Source: Hofstenia miamia
Lineage: Eukaryota > Xenacoelomorpha > Acoela
Assembly (NCBI GenBank): GCA_004352715.1
Contig: SCFE01000059.1
Location: 423,977 to 487,976, forward strand
Length of the DNA: 64,000 bases
Direction: 5' to 3'
Within the stretch, counting starts at the first letter, position 1. The number at the start of each line of letters is the position of its first letter. This document shows, one piece after another, positions 13,101 to 25,241 of the stretch. The position numbers and the translations under genes were made by a program. The notes beneath the pieces were generated by a model that worked only from the letters and a program-made list of their open reading frames with translations, did not search any database and had not been told where the DNA came from.

Positions 13101-16100
13101 TCTTTGTCTGAAGTCGCTTTCTCATCTTAACTATATGCTTAATGAATATGCAGAGGTATGCATATGTTTAAGATTTGCCTACATAATATTTACAAATTAA
13201 TGGTAATTCCGACTCATATTGCAAGGCAAAATCCGTGCTCCTTTTAATGAATGATAACCTAATAAGAATAAAGTTAAGGATTTGGTCAAAATAATTTATC
13301 CTTTAATTTTGGTCTCAGCTCGCCATGTTTAATTCTTGTTGTTCTTTGTTAATAACATGTAGTTTTCAGGTATAAAATGCTTGATATCTTGCGAAATTTG
13401 ATATAACATCGTACTATTTGGATTGTCCCATAAGTTTACATAATGCCATAGACCCATCTTTATAATGTCAAATTTGCCTCAATTTTGTCATCACTTTATA
13501 TCTAAGTACTGTACTTTTATAATAATATATTTGAAAAAGTATTTTATTTCACTTATTTTTCAACATTACATTGGGTGCAATATTGTTTTTGTATAGCGCA
13601 TCTGTACTCCAATAGTGGGGAATTGAAGGCATTTAGTTCAATCCCATCCATATCTGTAATGCTAGAAATGACCATTGCTTGTTTGCTGTAGTTGGTGTCC
13701 AATGCAGAAATCTCGACTTACGCTTTTGTGGATTTCCAGTTACGCGTTGGAAGTTTTCGTTGGTATGCGTAACGATAAGGTTGATAACACCGTCGGTAAA
13801 AAAATTGCTTGTATGTATCCAAAGAAGACCAATTAACGTCCTCTACAACAGTCAATCCATGAATTGCTGTAAACACTTTGGGAATATTATCATTGGTAAT
13901 TATTTCCATTCTGGTCCATCAACGTTTGGTTCATTGACGTTTCCGCCATCGTCATCACTCCCATCATTCTGTTCGACATGTGTTGCCGATATATTGTTAG
14001 CAGAACTATCTGATATGATTAATGAATCACTGTCGGAACTGTCCTCCCATGTATATGTAAGATCTACGACACTGTCGTCTTCATTTTCGTCAAAATCCGT
14101 ACCTGCAGCTGAAGATGAAGCTGTATCTGTAGACGAAGATGAAACTGTAGGTGAAGTGGTATGCGTTGCTGATGCGCCTATACCACGTTTTCGCCCATAA
14201 AATGTAATAAGATTTATGTACCTAAAACGCAACGTAGAAATATAAGTGAAAGGAGCCTTTCGCATGTTATGTAATCACTATTTTCAGACCCGATACCCTT
14301 CTTTGAATAATCATTTTTGCCATCTCTCCATTTGTTATTTTGAATGGTTATTGCTGAACCTCCTCATTTTTGACAAAAGCTGCTTGTACCATGGTTAAGA
14401 TGGTGTAATAGCCGGCTTTTGACATGGCGTCACAATGATTTTTTTATAACAGCAGCCATGTCAAAAGCCGGCTATGACACCATCTTGACCATGCTTATGT
14501 CAAACTGCGTTCAACGGTATGTTCAGGGGTAATTTATGACAAAATACTTTTTCAGCAGAGCTCTGGCTCCCTGGTAATACACGGCATGTTCTGAAATGGC
14601 AGTCAATGTGTTAAAGATTATATACGAAGCATACTAGATTCCGAAATATATTTATAATATGTAATATTTCTCTAAATATACTTAATTTTATGTATTATTT
14701 ATTCTACTGTGTCAATCGAAGCAGTAATTGTCATGCCCTTCAATTAATGGTTTTATTTTAAAAAGTCATTTAATTTTTCATGTTTAGGCAGTGACCAATC
14801 AAATAAAAGCAGTGGTTATTTATGAGAGATGTTTTGGTTTGGAGCATCCCACTACTATTAAAGCCTATATTTCACTTGGGCTTTACTGTTTCGCTAACCA
14901 CCAGCCATCGCATGCGATAAATATTTTGTATAGAGCGCGATACCTCATTTCCCTCCTCTACGGCGAAGCTCATCCGGAAATAGCACTTCTAGATGTAAGT
15001 TAAAATCAATTGATCTTCGGATTTTGCTTTAACTAGTGTTTCAACTACGTTGAGAATGATAATACTAAGTTAATTTGCTTTTATTGTATTTTTCTACACC
15101 CAAATCTGAATTATAACAAATATTTGGCATTGCACATCTATTTGATTTTATCCTTTGTAAGCAGTGTAGAGTCTTTGTTTGCTTCACCATCATTAAAAAT
15201 CAAATATATTTTTCATAATTTTCTACTTTTCGTACTTTTTACAATATTGCTGAGTTTTATTTCCAAATACATTTGAGTATATATTAAGTACAGATGAAAA
15301 CGAAGTGGAAGTGATTGCCATGCCGATTTATGAATATTTTGAAATGTATTTTCTTAGACTAATCTTGGATTGATGTTGCATTCAGTGCAAGAATTCGATC
15401 TTGCCCTTGCATACCTGAATAACTCATTAGAACTGAATAAGAAATTGTGCAGCAGTAATTCATTAAACATTGCGCTGGGACATCATCTTTTATCGTGTGT
15501 GGCTTCCTGTCAGGGTAATTTCAGGGCTGCGCTGCAGCACGAAAAAAATGCGTTTGCTATTTACCGCAAAGAGTTAGGTGAAGACAATGTTAGAACCAAA
15601 GAAAGTATGGAGCTTCTAAAACATCTCACTACACAAGCAGTTGCTCTACAAAAGAAGGCAAGTAATTCATGTACACTATTTTTTTCATTATTTACAGGAT
15701 TAGCCATAAAGAAATTACTTTTGAAATAAGCCAATCTAAAGCAATATTTTTATAAATGATCTAACAAAGTTAACATAAACCTGAAATACATATGGGAATT
15801 ACTTAAACATTACATGTTATTTTTAACTCTATTTGCCATCTGCTATAAAATTTATGAATTTTGGTTCCAATCCTCTTCTTCCATAATTCATTACTGGTAG
15901 ACCCGAGCCTTGAGACTGCCCCAAAAATATTGGTGATGGATTTTTTTGTCCTAGGAGTACAAGGATGACAAAACCACACCCAATAACTCGCTCCTCATGA
16001 AAATGAGATGATGAAATTTAACTTTTCCGCACCGAATAATCGGGTGATGCAAAGTCATGTTGAAAACCTGTGGTAGATTTTGATTACCTTAGATCTGAGT

Positions 16101-19100
16101 TGTGTAAAGATCTGGTAGATTGATCTTTGTGTAGTTTGCGTGCTGTCTTGTAAGGACATAATGTAGGCTTTGAAGACTCGCCACATGTGAAATATAATTG
16201 CGCAAGCTCCAGGCTAGTTTCCAAATACACCATGAATGCCAACAGAAGACATAACCGCATACGTACCTTTTACGTACCCTTTTACGTACCTTTGGTTACA
16301 TAATATGATTCGTTAAATTTGTAACGACATTATGACTAGCTCTGTATTAATTATCTAGTAAGATTATTATCTTTGTAATTTATCGCCAACCCATTTTCAA
16401 GTTAACACTAGAATTGCAGAGATGACTGCTTTTCATATATATATGAATATATGGAAATGCATTTTTCTTCTGTAGGGGTTTTATGCTTGGAAATATAAGA
16501 GCCTAAATTCCAAAATAAAATAACCTTGCATTTTGTATTCGTTTGTTGAAAATATATTTACATTTGATTTAAGTTGTTTTAAAAGTCTTTGTTAATCTCA
16601 AACAAGTTTTTTAGCAAACCACGATTCATATTGATTTCTAATTTTATTTCTAGCAGGTTTCAATTATGATATTAGTCGAACGTTCCACTCGAGCTACATT
16701 AAATTAAAAAAACAGTTGGTTACGACATTCTAAATTGTTTTGATTTATATACTTCCAGGGTAAAAATCTAATATTAGTTTTCACTGCGCAAATATAGTTT
16801 GTGTACCATGTGATTGATCTCGATTGTTAGATTTAGAAAAATATTTTACTAATTAGTATATTTAAATGANNNNNGTTAATCTCAAACAAGTTTTTTAGCA
16901 AACCACGATTCATATTGATTTCTAATTTTATTTCTAGCAGGTTTCAATTATGATATTAGTCGAACGTTCCACTCGAGCTACATTAAATTAAAAAAACAGT
17001 TGGTTACGACATTCTAAATTGTTTTGATTTATATACTTCCAGGGTAAAAATCTAATATTAGTTTTCACTGCGCAAATATAGTTTGTGTACCATGTGATTG
17101 ATCTCGATTGTTAGATTTAGAAAAATATTTTACTAATTAGTATATTTAAATGACACTTATGATCCCTGAAGGAGTTAAACCAAAAAATACATGGTGAAAT
17201 ATATATTTATTTATCTTCACTTATCTTTATATACCACCATTATCTGTAATATATGCAATATATCATCTTCATATCATGAAAAATTTGAATATTTCACGAA
17301 CCATCATGCATAACTGAAAGATTGTTGATTCAAATTCTAGCTTCTGGTTATTGCCAACACGCAAAATTTCATAGGAATTGAGTAATAAATGTTCTTTCTA
17401 TGGCTGATCAAACACTGGAAAGTACTTCATATTCCGGTTCTGAGAAAATCAAGTTCAAAATATTGAATCAACCATTTTCAGCACTTAGAAATCTCCGGAA
17501 CTATAAACATTACCCTCCTCGTTTTCATTCTTGTCCATAAAGCCTTTCCGTTCTACACCATTCTCACTAGCACCCTACATTAAGCTATTGATCCGTCATT
17601 AAATACACTTCTGCTTCAGCAGCAACTACATTAACAATAGTCCCGCGACAGTTTATTTACTTGTTTAAGCATCCCTTTAAAAATTCCATGTTTGTGTTTA
17701 TACTTGGCAGTTCGATGTACTCAAGAGTCTGTGACATTTGCAACATGAATCTTTATCGGCTAGTCAACAATAATGATTAGGGTTAAGATATATGTAAGAT
17801 ACATGGTTTAGGCTACTATAGGTGTTTTTGTCCATCACTTGCAAATTGTTCTTGTGACTTCTAGCTGCTGTCTTATTTTAATTTTACTGTGTGTGAAACC
17901 ACATCGATATCTAGAACAAGTTTATGTATCTCGTAAGCAGCAGTGTGTATTTAGACTTCCGCTTCAGCACTAAAATGATTTTGCAACACTCTCCACATTG
18001 TCCTGATATGCGTTACTGGATAAAGTCTCTGGCATATTTAGAATACAAGCCATTTTAATCATGTACTGGTGGCTACAACCCTCCGCATAAAATACCATTA
18101 CGGCCAGTTTGTTTACCACAAAAGGCTTTCTAGCTTTTGTTGCAGATTTTTAGGATTCTTACAGTCACGATATGTGATTTTTTGCTATTGAATTCACTCT
18201 CCACACAGCCGAATATAAGGCACATTGCGTAAACCCAACGACCAAATTCTGCAAACAACTGCTAATAGTGAAAGATCAATAAGTCCATATCCATCCAATA
18301 CTTCACCATCTACATTTTCATCATGCAGGGATTTTCTACGATACTAAGGGATTCATGGAGCTGCAGCTTACGTTTTGAAGCACTAGAATTTTAACTAATG
18401 AAAACATTTGATGAATCTCTGCCTCTTTCACTGTTCTTATCTCTCACTAAGCGACAAATTTGATGCTACCACCTGCAGACCAGTCTCGGAACTGAAGTTG
18501 TTCTTGCAGAAAACGCGTCACCACGCCTATTGGCCACTTTAACTTCATTGACATTTTCTACGCAAACTAGTTCCACTTTCGGGTTCATAATTTTAGGATG
18601 GGGTTAGAAATGAAGTAGATTTTCTTCGCTGATGGGATAGCTAAGTTTTTCTAACTATGAAATTATGAAAACTTGGTGTCTCATTGTTAAATATCGATAC
18701 AACAAAAATCTAAAACTTTTCACAATTTTTTTACCCTGGAACTGCCTAATAACAACCGGTTTGAATCAATTGATTGAGGGCAAACTATCCATGGTGAAGA
18801 AATGGTTGCAGTGTTCTTGCAAATCTACTTTTTCTTCCGTTTTCATTTTTTCCAATTTGTATTTGTATTTTGTTAAGTCTCCTTATTTCTAATAACATAG
18901 TATGTTACAAATTGAACTTGTTTTATAGATGAATGAAGTCGCGAATCCAGCCGTAGCCAACGCCTTACCAGCTCTCTATATTTCCCAACCCACCCACCAA
19001 GGAGTGATGGATATGTTAAATGCCGTGAATGGATTTTGCTTAATTAAGTTTGTATTTTTATATTCTAATAATGGAGGCGTAGTTTTTACTTAAAATGTAT

Positions 19101-19851
19101 ACAAGCCTCATTGAGATATTTTTACGAAAGCAAACTATTAATTTTGATTTTGGGTAATGGAACTAAAAAAATTTATTTGTTGTGTTGAAACTTGAATTGA
19201 ATAACTGCGATCAACACTAATCTTAATGCAAGAAAAAGGATCTTCGCAACAGTAATTAATTCAAGTAGATCGCTTTATGGAGGCTTACTAATTCGTAACT
19301 TCTTGAAGGTGAACAACGCCATTTCTTGGCTATTATAGCGGGATACTTATGCTATTTTGTGAATATCTGGATGACTATTATTTTGTGAATTTTGGCATAA
19401 AAATTTGTGGAAATTTTGGATATACCTATATATCCTCACGGTGTAGAATTAAATCCTGAATGGGACTGTTGGAAAATTGGTAGTTCTTCCTATGTTTATC
19501 TGTTGTCTGTTCTTCTGTTCTGAAGCTTGAATCTAATATCCTTTATGTACATCGAAAAATTCTTCCTAACATCATAGTCAATTTTTCCTAAGTTTCCTTC
19601 CAATATTTGGTCGACTCTCCAATCCAATTGATTCTCATTTATTTTTTGTCCTATTTCGAGATGTTTGATGCAAATAGGGGTTAACAAAATTTTATTTAAT
19701 CATTTAACGTTTGATTATCTACATGTTATATGATTTTCTCATTATCTATTATTTTAGTGTTAATGATGTTATGAAAGTGTTGGAAAATCAAAATCTTTTA
19801 AAAACCAATACAGAAGAGGCAGTGAAAAAAGAAGAAATAACATTAGATTGA
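9993..19851 (+). CDS. CLUH: Clustered mitochondria protein (CLU/CLUH), C-terminal seven exons
   Basis: CLU proteins are cytosolic RNA-binding proteins that keep mitochondria dispersed and support expression of nuclear-encoded mitochondrial proteins. Seven exons are recognised by alignment to the known family: 9993-10156, 11263-11501, 13016-13155, 14788-14994, 15358-15657, 18929-19047 and 19758-19851. Together they make 1263 nt, exactly 420 codons plus TGA, with every phase consistent. In order the protein has a basic stretch followed by SNWTNLSPSQLW, the segment before the TPRs, a TPR block (GLEHPTTIKAYISLGLYCF, LYRARYL, GEAHPEIALLD, ALQHEKNAF, LGEDNVRTKES), the QQAVALQ-like motif (TQAVALQKKMNE) and a short acidic tail. 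The human protein is about 1300 residues, so the N-terminal two thirds lie upstream or outside the window. The fifth intron seems to start with GC. No clear AATAAA signal was seen just after the stop. The family call is firm. Confidence 0.95.
10136..10452. repeat. 148-bp direct duplication across a 21-N gap
   Basis: 10136-10283 is repeated at 10305-10452, with N at 10284-10304. The repeat includes the end of CLU exon a and its donor. The sequence appears identical on reading, as expected when two overlapping contigs are placed end to end. It is probably not a biological duplication. Confidence 0.85.
11263..11501 (+). CDS. CLUH: CLU exon b
   Basis: Acceptor taatttag at 11261-11262; ends CAAG with donor GTATTA at 11502. 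The single first base completes the Gln codon begun in exon a. It encodes SSMQDFIQENDFQHVTLL through GNTKLQQ, matching the CLUH segment that ends QAKVQQG. Confidence 0.92.
11502..13015. other. CLU intron, no other feature recognised
   Basis: About 1.5 kb of intron bounded by GTATTA and a pyrimidine-rich ctcttttag. No transposon protein or RNA gene was seen. Confidence 0.6.
13016..13155 (+). CDS. CLUH: CLU exon c (start of TPR region)
   Basis: Acceptor ctcttttag and donor GTATGC. Two bases complete the Gly codon and the exon ends in phase 0. It encodes VKEGYELIAEAVNLFSHVYG through LNYMLNEYAE, the first TPR-like helix pair in CLU proteins. Confidence 0.93.
13545..14265 (-). pseudogene. piggyBac-like transposase, N-terminal fragment
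   Basis: Antisense within the CLU intron between exons c and d. The N-terminal part (14265-13910) is acidic and Ser-rich, as in many piggyBac transposases. Downstream in another frame are QFFTDGVINLIVTHTNENFQ near 13810-13750, HWTP, and finally YWSTD near 13600, all characteristic of the piggyBac/PGBD family in that order. Frames change near 13905 and at a T7 run (13800), and an in-frame stop lies before YWSTD. The catalytic Asp region was not recognised further on, so this is a truncated, non-functional fragment. Ends and TTAA target sites were not located. Confidence 0.75.
14390..14492. repeat. Hairpin MITE with about 39-bp inverted arms
   Basis: The arms 14390-14428 (starting catggttaagatggtgtaat) and 14454-14492 are near-perfect inverted copies with a 25-base AT-rich loop. 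This is a foldback or MITE-like structure within a CLU intron. Confidence 0.8.
14788..14994 (+). CDS. CLUH: CLU exon d (TPR)
   Basis: Acceptor catgtttag and donor GTAAGT; 69 codons, phase 0 at both ends. It carries ERCFGLEHPTTIKAYISLGL, LYRARYL and GEAHPEIALLD, the best-conserved TPR signature of the CLU family. Confidence 0.96.
15358..15657 (+). CDS. CLUH: CLU exon e (TPR), apparent GC donor
   Basis: Acceptor tttcttag and 100 codons in phase 0, encoding NLGLMLHSVQEFDLALAYL through TQAVALQKK. Matching exon f in frame requires the exon to end at 15657, where the donor reads AAG|GCAAGT. The nearby GT at 15661 would add one base past a codon and put a stop into exon f. Confidence 0.93.
15658..15663 (+). 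other. Non-canonical GC splice donor of CLU intron 5
   Basis: The bases after AAG are GCAAGT. This is the usual consensus for the minor GC-AG intron class, whose sites otherwise match U1 well. Confidence 0.7.
15664..18928. other. Long CLU intron 5
   Basis: About 3.3 kb between GC donor and ttttatag acceptor. It contains the 279-bp duplicated block across a 5-N gap. No other gene or transposon protein was recognised. Confidence 0.6.
16591..17153. repeat. 279-bp direct duplication across a 5-N gap
   Basis: 16591-16869 and 16875-17153 appear identical on reading, separated by nnnnn. Most likely a contig-overlap artefact inside the intron. Confidence 0.88.
18929..19047 (+). CDS. CLUH: CLU exon f
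   Basis: Acceptor gttttatag and donor GTTTGT. It starts with MNEVANPAVANALPAL and ends within AVNGFCLI, corresponding to MNEIYRNG... and VINGILFI in vertebrate CLUH. It ends with two bases of an Asn codon. Confidence 0.92.
19758..19851 (+). CDS. CLUH: CLU terminal exon with stop
   Basis: Acceptor attattttag. It encodes VNDVMKVLENQNLL and an acidic/Lys-rich tail ending at TGA 19849-19851. The sequence is weakly conserved, as expected of the family tail, but the phase is right. Confidence 0.85.
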
Positions 19852-21357
19852 GTGAACTCTATCTTTTATATAACTCATTTTATCACAGAAATTAGAATAT
19901 TTCGTAATTTTGTATTCGACTATTTTTATTGAAAGTGAAATATCTGAAACAAATTTGTTTTATATTTACTTTATCTTGTATTGAAATTTAAACAACTTTT
20001 TATAATCTATTACTTCACCCTATATTTGTTTTATATTATCAACTAATTACAAAAATAATTATAAATTGCGGTTATTTTGTCAAATTGCAGATTGCAGTCC
20101 AAGAAGTAATGGTTATGATTTGAATTTAGGTCAGAAATGGAAGTGAGGCAGGACCGGGTGGCGCAAATATATTGTTAAATTTTTCTAGTGGGTACTCATG
20201 TGGCACAAACTCACTTGAGTTGAGAAAAACAACGAAAAATTGCCAATTTTGATTGTAAATTAGTTTTAATATATCAATGTTATGTTTGATATTTGGATAT
20301 ATATAGTTAGAAATGTAGGCGCATTTTTAAATATTAATTATCATATATTCTTAATGCAATTTGATTCTATGCAATACTGCCAATAAGATTTTTGATCTGT
20401 TGTCAACATGCTTACAATTATACTAGAAAGAATGCAGGTCTGCCTACTTCCATCTCCGATTGAGATCTTATTGGTAATTAAAGGTTAGCAGGTATTGATT
20501 TTGATATTTGCAAATGTGTTTAATAGTATTTATTCAGTTTACTTTTTGTACATATACAAAATATAAATTATATATGGTTATTTACAAAATTTACAGAAAG
20601 TAATTATTTGTCGCCAATTCGTCATCAGATTTCATTAGCAAATTCAGCTTTCTTAAAAGTGGTTAAGATATCCATGCAAGCCTTTGTGGCTTTAAAGTCT
20701 GCTCCAAGTGCCTTTTAAAAACTTGGATTGTTGAACACAGATTTGAATACTCGTAACCGAATTGGCAACAAGCTAAGCTTGGATAGTGTAGAACTGCGCT
20801 TTAACACAGCATCTGATCCTGCAGGATTTTCTTATTCCATTCAATGTACGTTTTTAAATAGAGATCAATAAATGTTAGTTTTCAAAAAATTCATGGTATA
20901 AGTATTAATCATTTACAAATGTGCTATATTCAATTAAGTTATTAAAATTTTATAAATTTAACACTAGAAAGCTCGACAATTTTATATCTTAAGTTCATGC
21001 AGTTGTCAGAATTGACCCATTCAACTATAACTAACGAAAACGAAAGCAAATGAAAGAAAAGTATAAATTTAAATTCTCAGGTTTTTCTATTTAAATTCTC
21101 ATTGCATGGGGTATTAAAAATGCATTTATGATGAGCAAAGTGGTCAAATTTGACCACTCAGACTTTCTATTGTTAACATTACATGTTTAAATATTATCGG
21201 CAAATTTACAGAATGTAGGTAAATTAACACATCATTAATTTTTAATAAAAACATGCAAATATATTTCAGCTTACGAAGTCATCGGCAGTATTTTACAAAT
21301 ATTTCCACTAAATTTACTAGATTTTATAATAGTTAACCACTTCACCGCGGTAATATG
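19852..21357. other. CLU 3-prime flank
   Basis: AT-rich flank of the CLU stop. It includes a possible MITE at 20129-20463. No other gene recognised. Confidence 0.5.
20129..20463. repeat. Possible MITE with imperfect terminal inverted repeats
   Basis: Ggtcagaaatggaagtgagg near 20129 is mirrored by the reverse complement of 20435-20463 (tcggagatggaagtaggcag). The arms are about 25 bp with several mismatches. The internal 290 bp is AT-rich and non-coding. Confidence 0.5.
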
Positions 21358-22357
21358 NNNNNNNNNNNNNNNNNNNNNNNNNNNNNNNNNNNNNNNNNNN
21401 NNNNNNNNNNNNNNNNNNNNNNNNNNNNNNNNNNNNNNNNNNNNNNNNNNNNNNNNNNNNNNNNNNNNNNNNNNNNNNNNNNNNNNNNNNNNNNNNNNNN
21501 NNNNNNNNNNNNNNNNNNNNNNNNNNNNNNNNNNNNNNNNNNNNNNNNNNNNNNNNNNNNNNNNNNNNNNNNNNNNNNNNNNNNNNNNNNNNNNNNNNNN
21601 NNNNNNNNNNNNNNNNNNNNNNNNNNNNNNNNNNNNNNNNNNNNNNNNNNNNNNNNNNNNNNNNNNNNNNNNNNNNNNNNNNNNNNNNNNNNNNNNNNNN
21701 NNNNNNNNNNNNNNNNNNNNNNNNNNNNNNNNNNNNNNNNNNNNNNNNNNNNNNNNNNNNNNNNNNNNNNNNNNNNNNNNNNNNNNNNNNNNNNNNNNNN
21801 NNNNNNNNNNNNNNNNNNNNNNNNNNNNNNNNNNNNNNNNNNNNNNNNNNNNNNNNNNNNNNNNNNNNNNNNNNNNNNNNNNNNNNNNNNNNNNNNNNNN
21901 NNNNNNNNNNNNNNNNNNNNNNNNNNNNNNNNNNNNNNNNNNNNNNNNNNNNNNNNNNNNNNNNNNNNNNNNNNNNNNNNNNNNNNNNNNNNNNNNNNNN
22001 NNNNNNNNNNNNNNNNNNNNNNNNNNNNNNNNNNNNNNNNNNNNNNNNNNNNNNNNNNNNNNNNNNNNNNNNNNNNNNNNNNNNNNNNNNNNNNNNNNNN
22101 NNNNNNNNNNNNNNNNNNNNNNNNNNNNNNNNNNNNNNNNNNNNNNNNNNNNNNNNNNNNNNNNNNNNNNNNNNNNNNNNNNNNNNNNNNNNNNNNNNNN
22201 NNNNNNNNNNNNNNNNNNNNNNNNNNNNNNNNNNNNNNNNNNNNNNNNNNNNNNNNNNNNNNNNNNNNNNNNNNNNNNNNNNNNNNNNNNNNNNNNNNNN
22301 NNNNNNNNNNNNNNNNNNNNNNNNNNNNNNNNNNNNNNNNNNNNNNNNNNNNNNNNN
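21358..22357. other. Assembly gap (1000 N)
   Basis: A round 1000-base run of N, probably of unknown true size. It hides the 3-prime side of the minus-strand gypsy pol that begins at 22358. Confidence 0.99.
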
Positions 22358-23640
22358 TCATTTTGTTCTAATTTCCTAAATGCAGTTAGTAAATTTATAT
22401 CCCATGTTTCAGGGTCATATATAGGTTTATTTCTTGCTGTCCTCTGGGGCAGCACTCTTCGGCTTGGATCATCATCTCTGATCTCTGCTGTGTACTCGTC
22501 ATCAAATTCTTCTTCATGTACACTGTCTAAATCATACATATCATATATAATTTCATTGCCATTAATTTGGCATATTTTGAATTCAGCATTGTCATCTATC
22601 TTCGTCTCTTCAATATCTGCTGTTGCTCTCTTCAGGTTTTGAAAATGTAATAGTCTATTGTTGTCTAGCATATATTCATTGTTCAGTAGTGTTTGTGTTA
22701 TCATGTGGGGGCCAGACCATACTGTTTTCAACTTCCAGACTTGGTTTGTGTCTACAAGTTTAATCAGTGTGAATGCATATACTTTATTGCCTACCTTATG
22801 TGCGTGACCATAGATTTTTTTATTATAATTGCATTGCTGTCTCACTGCCAACTTTTTTATATTGTGGCACATCGTTTCGTGAATTCCTGTGATCTGGTTT
22901 TTTAATTGTTGTCATATGCTTTGTCCAATTTTCTGCTGTAGTTGGTGTACTGCATCAAGAGCAGGGTTGCCACCTCCCTTCCAAACATGGCTTTGAATGG
23001 TGATACTCCAGTTGTTGCATGTACCAAGGTGTTGTAATAGTATTCAATCATTTCAATAACCTCTCTCCATCTGCTTCCTCCTATTTGTGTTGTTGCTACT
23101 TTGATTAGCTTAATTAATGTTCAATTGAGTCATTCCGCTGCTATGTTGGGCTGCAGATGATAGGCAGTTGTTTGTTCACTTGTGATTTCTAGGAGCTTCG
23201 CCATTTCTTGAAAAAGTCCACTTTCAAATTGAGGTCCTTTATCTGTTATGATTGTTTCCATTGGTCCCAATCTCAGTATCCACTCTTTTAAGACTATCTC
23301 AGCTGTGGTGTTTTGCATCAGGACCATCCTTGCATATTTGGTAAAGTTTTCCACCATTTCCAGTAGGTACTGATAGCCTTTGGCATCCTTCAATAGCATC
23401 TCCAGATCTATATGGACTATTTCAATAGGTTGAGTTGTGATAATTTTTTCTAGCAGTACTTGCTGTGTCGGGAAGTGCTGTTTGTTGTTTAGAAGGCATG
23501 TCATGCACTTGTTGATGATGTCTTCCATGACTTTCCTGATGGCTGTTTTTATGAATCATGCATTGAACATTTTCTCCATCTGTGTTATTCCTAGGTGACC
23601 CTTCTCATGTATCTTCCTTATCAATTCCCTCTTGAAGTAG
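22358..23640 (-). pseudogene. Ty3/gypsy element 1: integrase
   Basis: Retrotransposon integrase, which inserts the cDNA copy. In transcription order there is a remnant of the N-terminal HHCC zinc region ending in NKCMTCL (near 23510), then the core with HIDLEM, IITDKGPQFE (second Asp) and a decayed third-acid region. The C-terminal part (22872-22358) carries RNYNKK/HKVGNKVY-like and VWKLKTVWSGPH motifs. Stops and frame changes separate the parts (for example near 23129 and 22873), and the Glu-containing motif reads IAAE. The C-terminal tail after MYDLDS is acidic and runs into the N gap. It differs completely from the tail of the second copy near 55600. Non-functional. Confidence 0.85.
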
Positions 23641-25241
23641 TCGGGTACCATGATTCAGTTATTCCCAGCTTCGACGTATAGTAGTCCATTCCTGTTGATC
23701 TTCCATTTGTAGTGTTCATAGTATCCTGCCATTGTTTTAGATAGTGTTGTTCAAGGCTCCTAATCTTTTTTATAATCTCACCTAGGATTATATCGTCTTT
23801 TTGTTTGTCCACTATCTCTTGTTCCATTATCTCCTCTCTTATGAGTATCAGTAGTACTGCTTGACCTTTGTTATCCACATTTATCTCTGGTAATTCCTTG
23901 TATTCTGTGTGTGGCAGGAACTGAAATTGCTTCTTTTCTCCATCTGTTTCACTGTGTCTCTTTGGTATTCTGGAAGTGATGTCCAAAAGTCCGCTTTGTT
24001 GTGTAATGTGCCTTTCCTATGTTCAATTGTAAATGTGAATTCATTTAGGTATTCAATCCACTGAGATACTATTCCGGACTTGTCTCCCAAGAACTTCTTC
24101 AGCTAAGCTAATCCACTGTTGTCCATTAATACTCTAAATTCTCTTCCTATAAGGAAATATCAAAATTTCTTGATGCTCTCAATCAGTGTGAGCATTTCTA
24201 CCTTGGTGGAGCCATAGTTCTCTTTGCTTGCTCTTAGCTTGCAGCTGAAGAACTGAATGGGTACTTCTTTCCTGTTTCTTGTTTGTCCCAATGTTGCTCC
24301 AATTGCTACTTTCCTTGCATCACAATCTAGTATGAATTTCTCATTGTAATCTGGTGTGTTGAGGGAAGGTAATTTTGCAAGTTCCTCTTTGATGTTGTCA
24401 AGTTCTTCTTGCTCTTGCCAGGTCCATATGAATGGTACTGACTTTCTCATCAATCAGGTCATCTTCGCAATTTTTCCAGCTATATTTGGAATAAAGGTTC
24501 CGTAATAATTGAAGAATCCTATAATTCTCTGTATATCTTTTTTGTTGTTCAGTTTTTCTATCTTTTGGATCATTTCTTTGGCGTTGTCCTTCTTGCATAT
24601 TCTGCCTTTCTCTATCTTTCTTCTGAGGAACACTATTTTCTCTTTCAAGATATTGCACTTAATTCCATTAATCCAGAGTCCCACGTTTTCTAGAATCATT
24701 AATGTCCTCTCCAATTTTTCCAGGTGTTCTTGAACTGTATCACTTGTGACTATGATGTCATCTATATAGGCGTCGACTCCCTCTTCCATTCTATGTGTCT
24801 TGTTCTTCAGTACCTTCGTTATATACCTCTGAAATGTTGCTGGTGAGTTTCAGAGTCTGAATGCCATATATATCCATTCGAACAGCCCGTATGGGGTTAT
24901 GAATGCTGTCTTCTCGATGTCATCTTCCCCATCTTCACTTGCCAGTAGGCCTTGCATAAATCCAAAGTTGTAAAATATTTATGTTTACTGGCTTTGTAGA
25001 GCATGTCTTCTATCTGTGGTAAGGGGTATGAATCCTTCTTTGACACCTCATTTAGTTTATGAAAGTCAATACATAGATGGTACTTATTTCCCTGTTTTAT
25101 GAACATGGTTGGTGCTGCGTACAGGCTCTCACTTGGCCAAATGATTTTGTTGTTGATTAGTTCTTCCAGTATACAATTGTATTCTTCTTTCAACTGCTCA
25201 GGCACCCTTCTGACTGGTAGTTTGATAGGTTTGTCTGTCAT
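23641..25241 (-). pseudogene. Ty3/gypsy element 1: reverse transcriptase and RNase H
   Basis: The reverse transcriptase starts with PIKLPVRRVPEQLKEEY and YAAPTMFIKQ, then SYPLPQIEDML and TTLDLCKAYWQV, and after a frame break the catalytic AYIDDI (near 24765) and FFNYYGTFIPNIA. RNase H follows with LDCDARKVAIGATLG, ENYGSTKVEML and, after further breaks, GIVSQWIEYLNEFTFTIEH. The order RT, RNase H, integrase is that of Ty3/gypsy elements. At least four frame changes or stops are visible between 23880 and 24900, so no polyprotein could be made. It is closely similar to the copy at 56965-58838, showing they belong to one family. Confidence 0.9.

Noticed and set aside
21271-22872. 533-codon frame over the N run
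   Set aside because: Most of it is N. Only the first 170 codons are real and belong to a decayed gypsy integrase tail.
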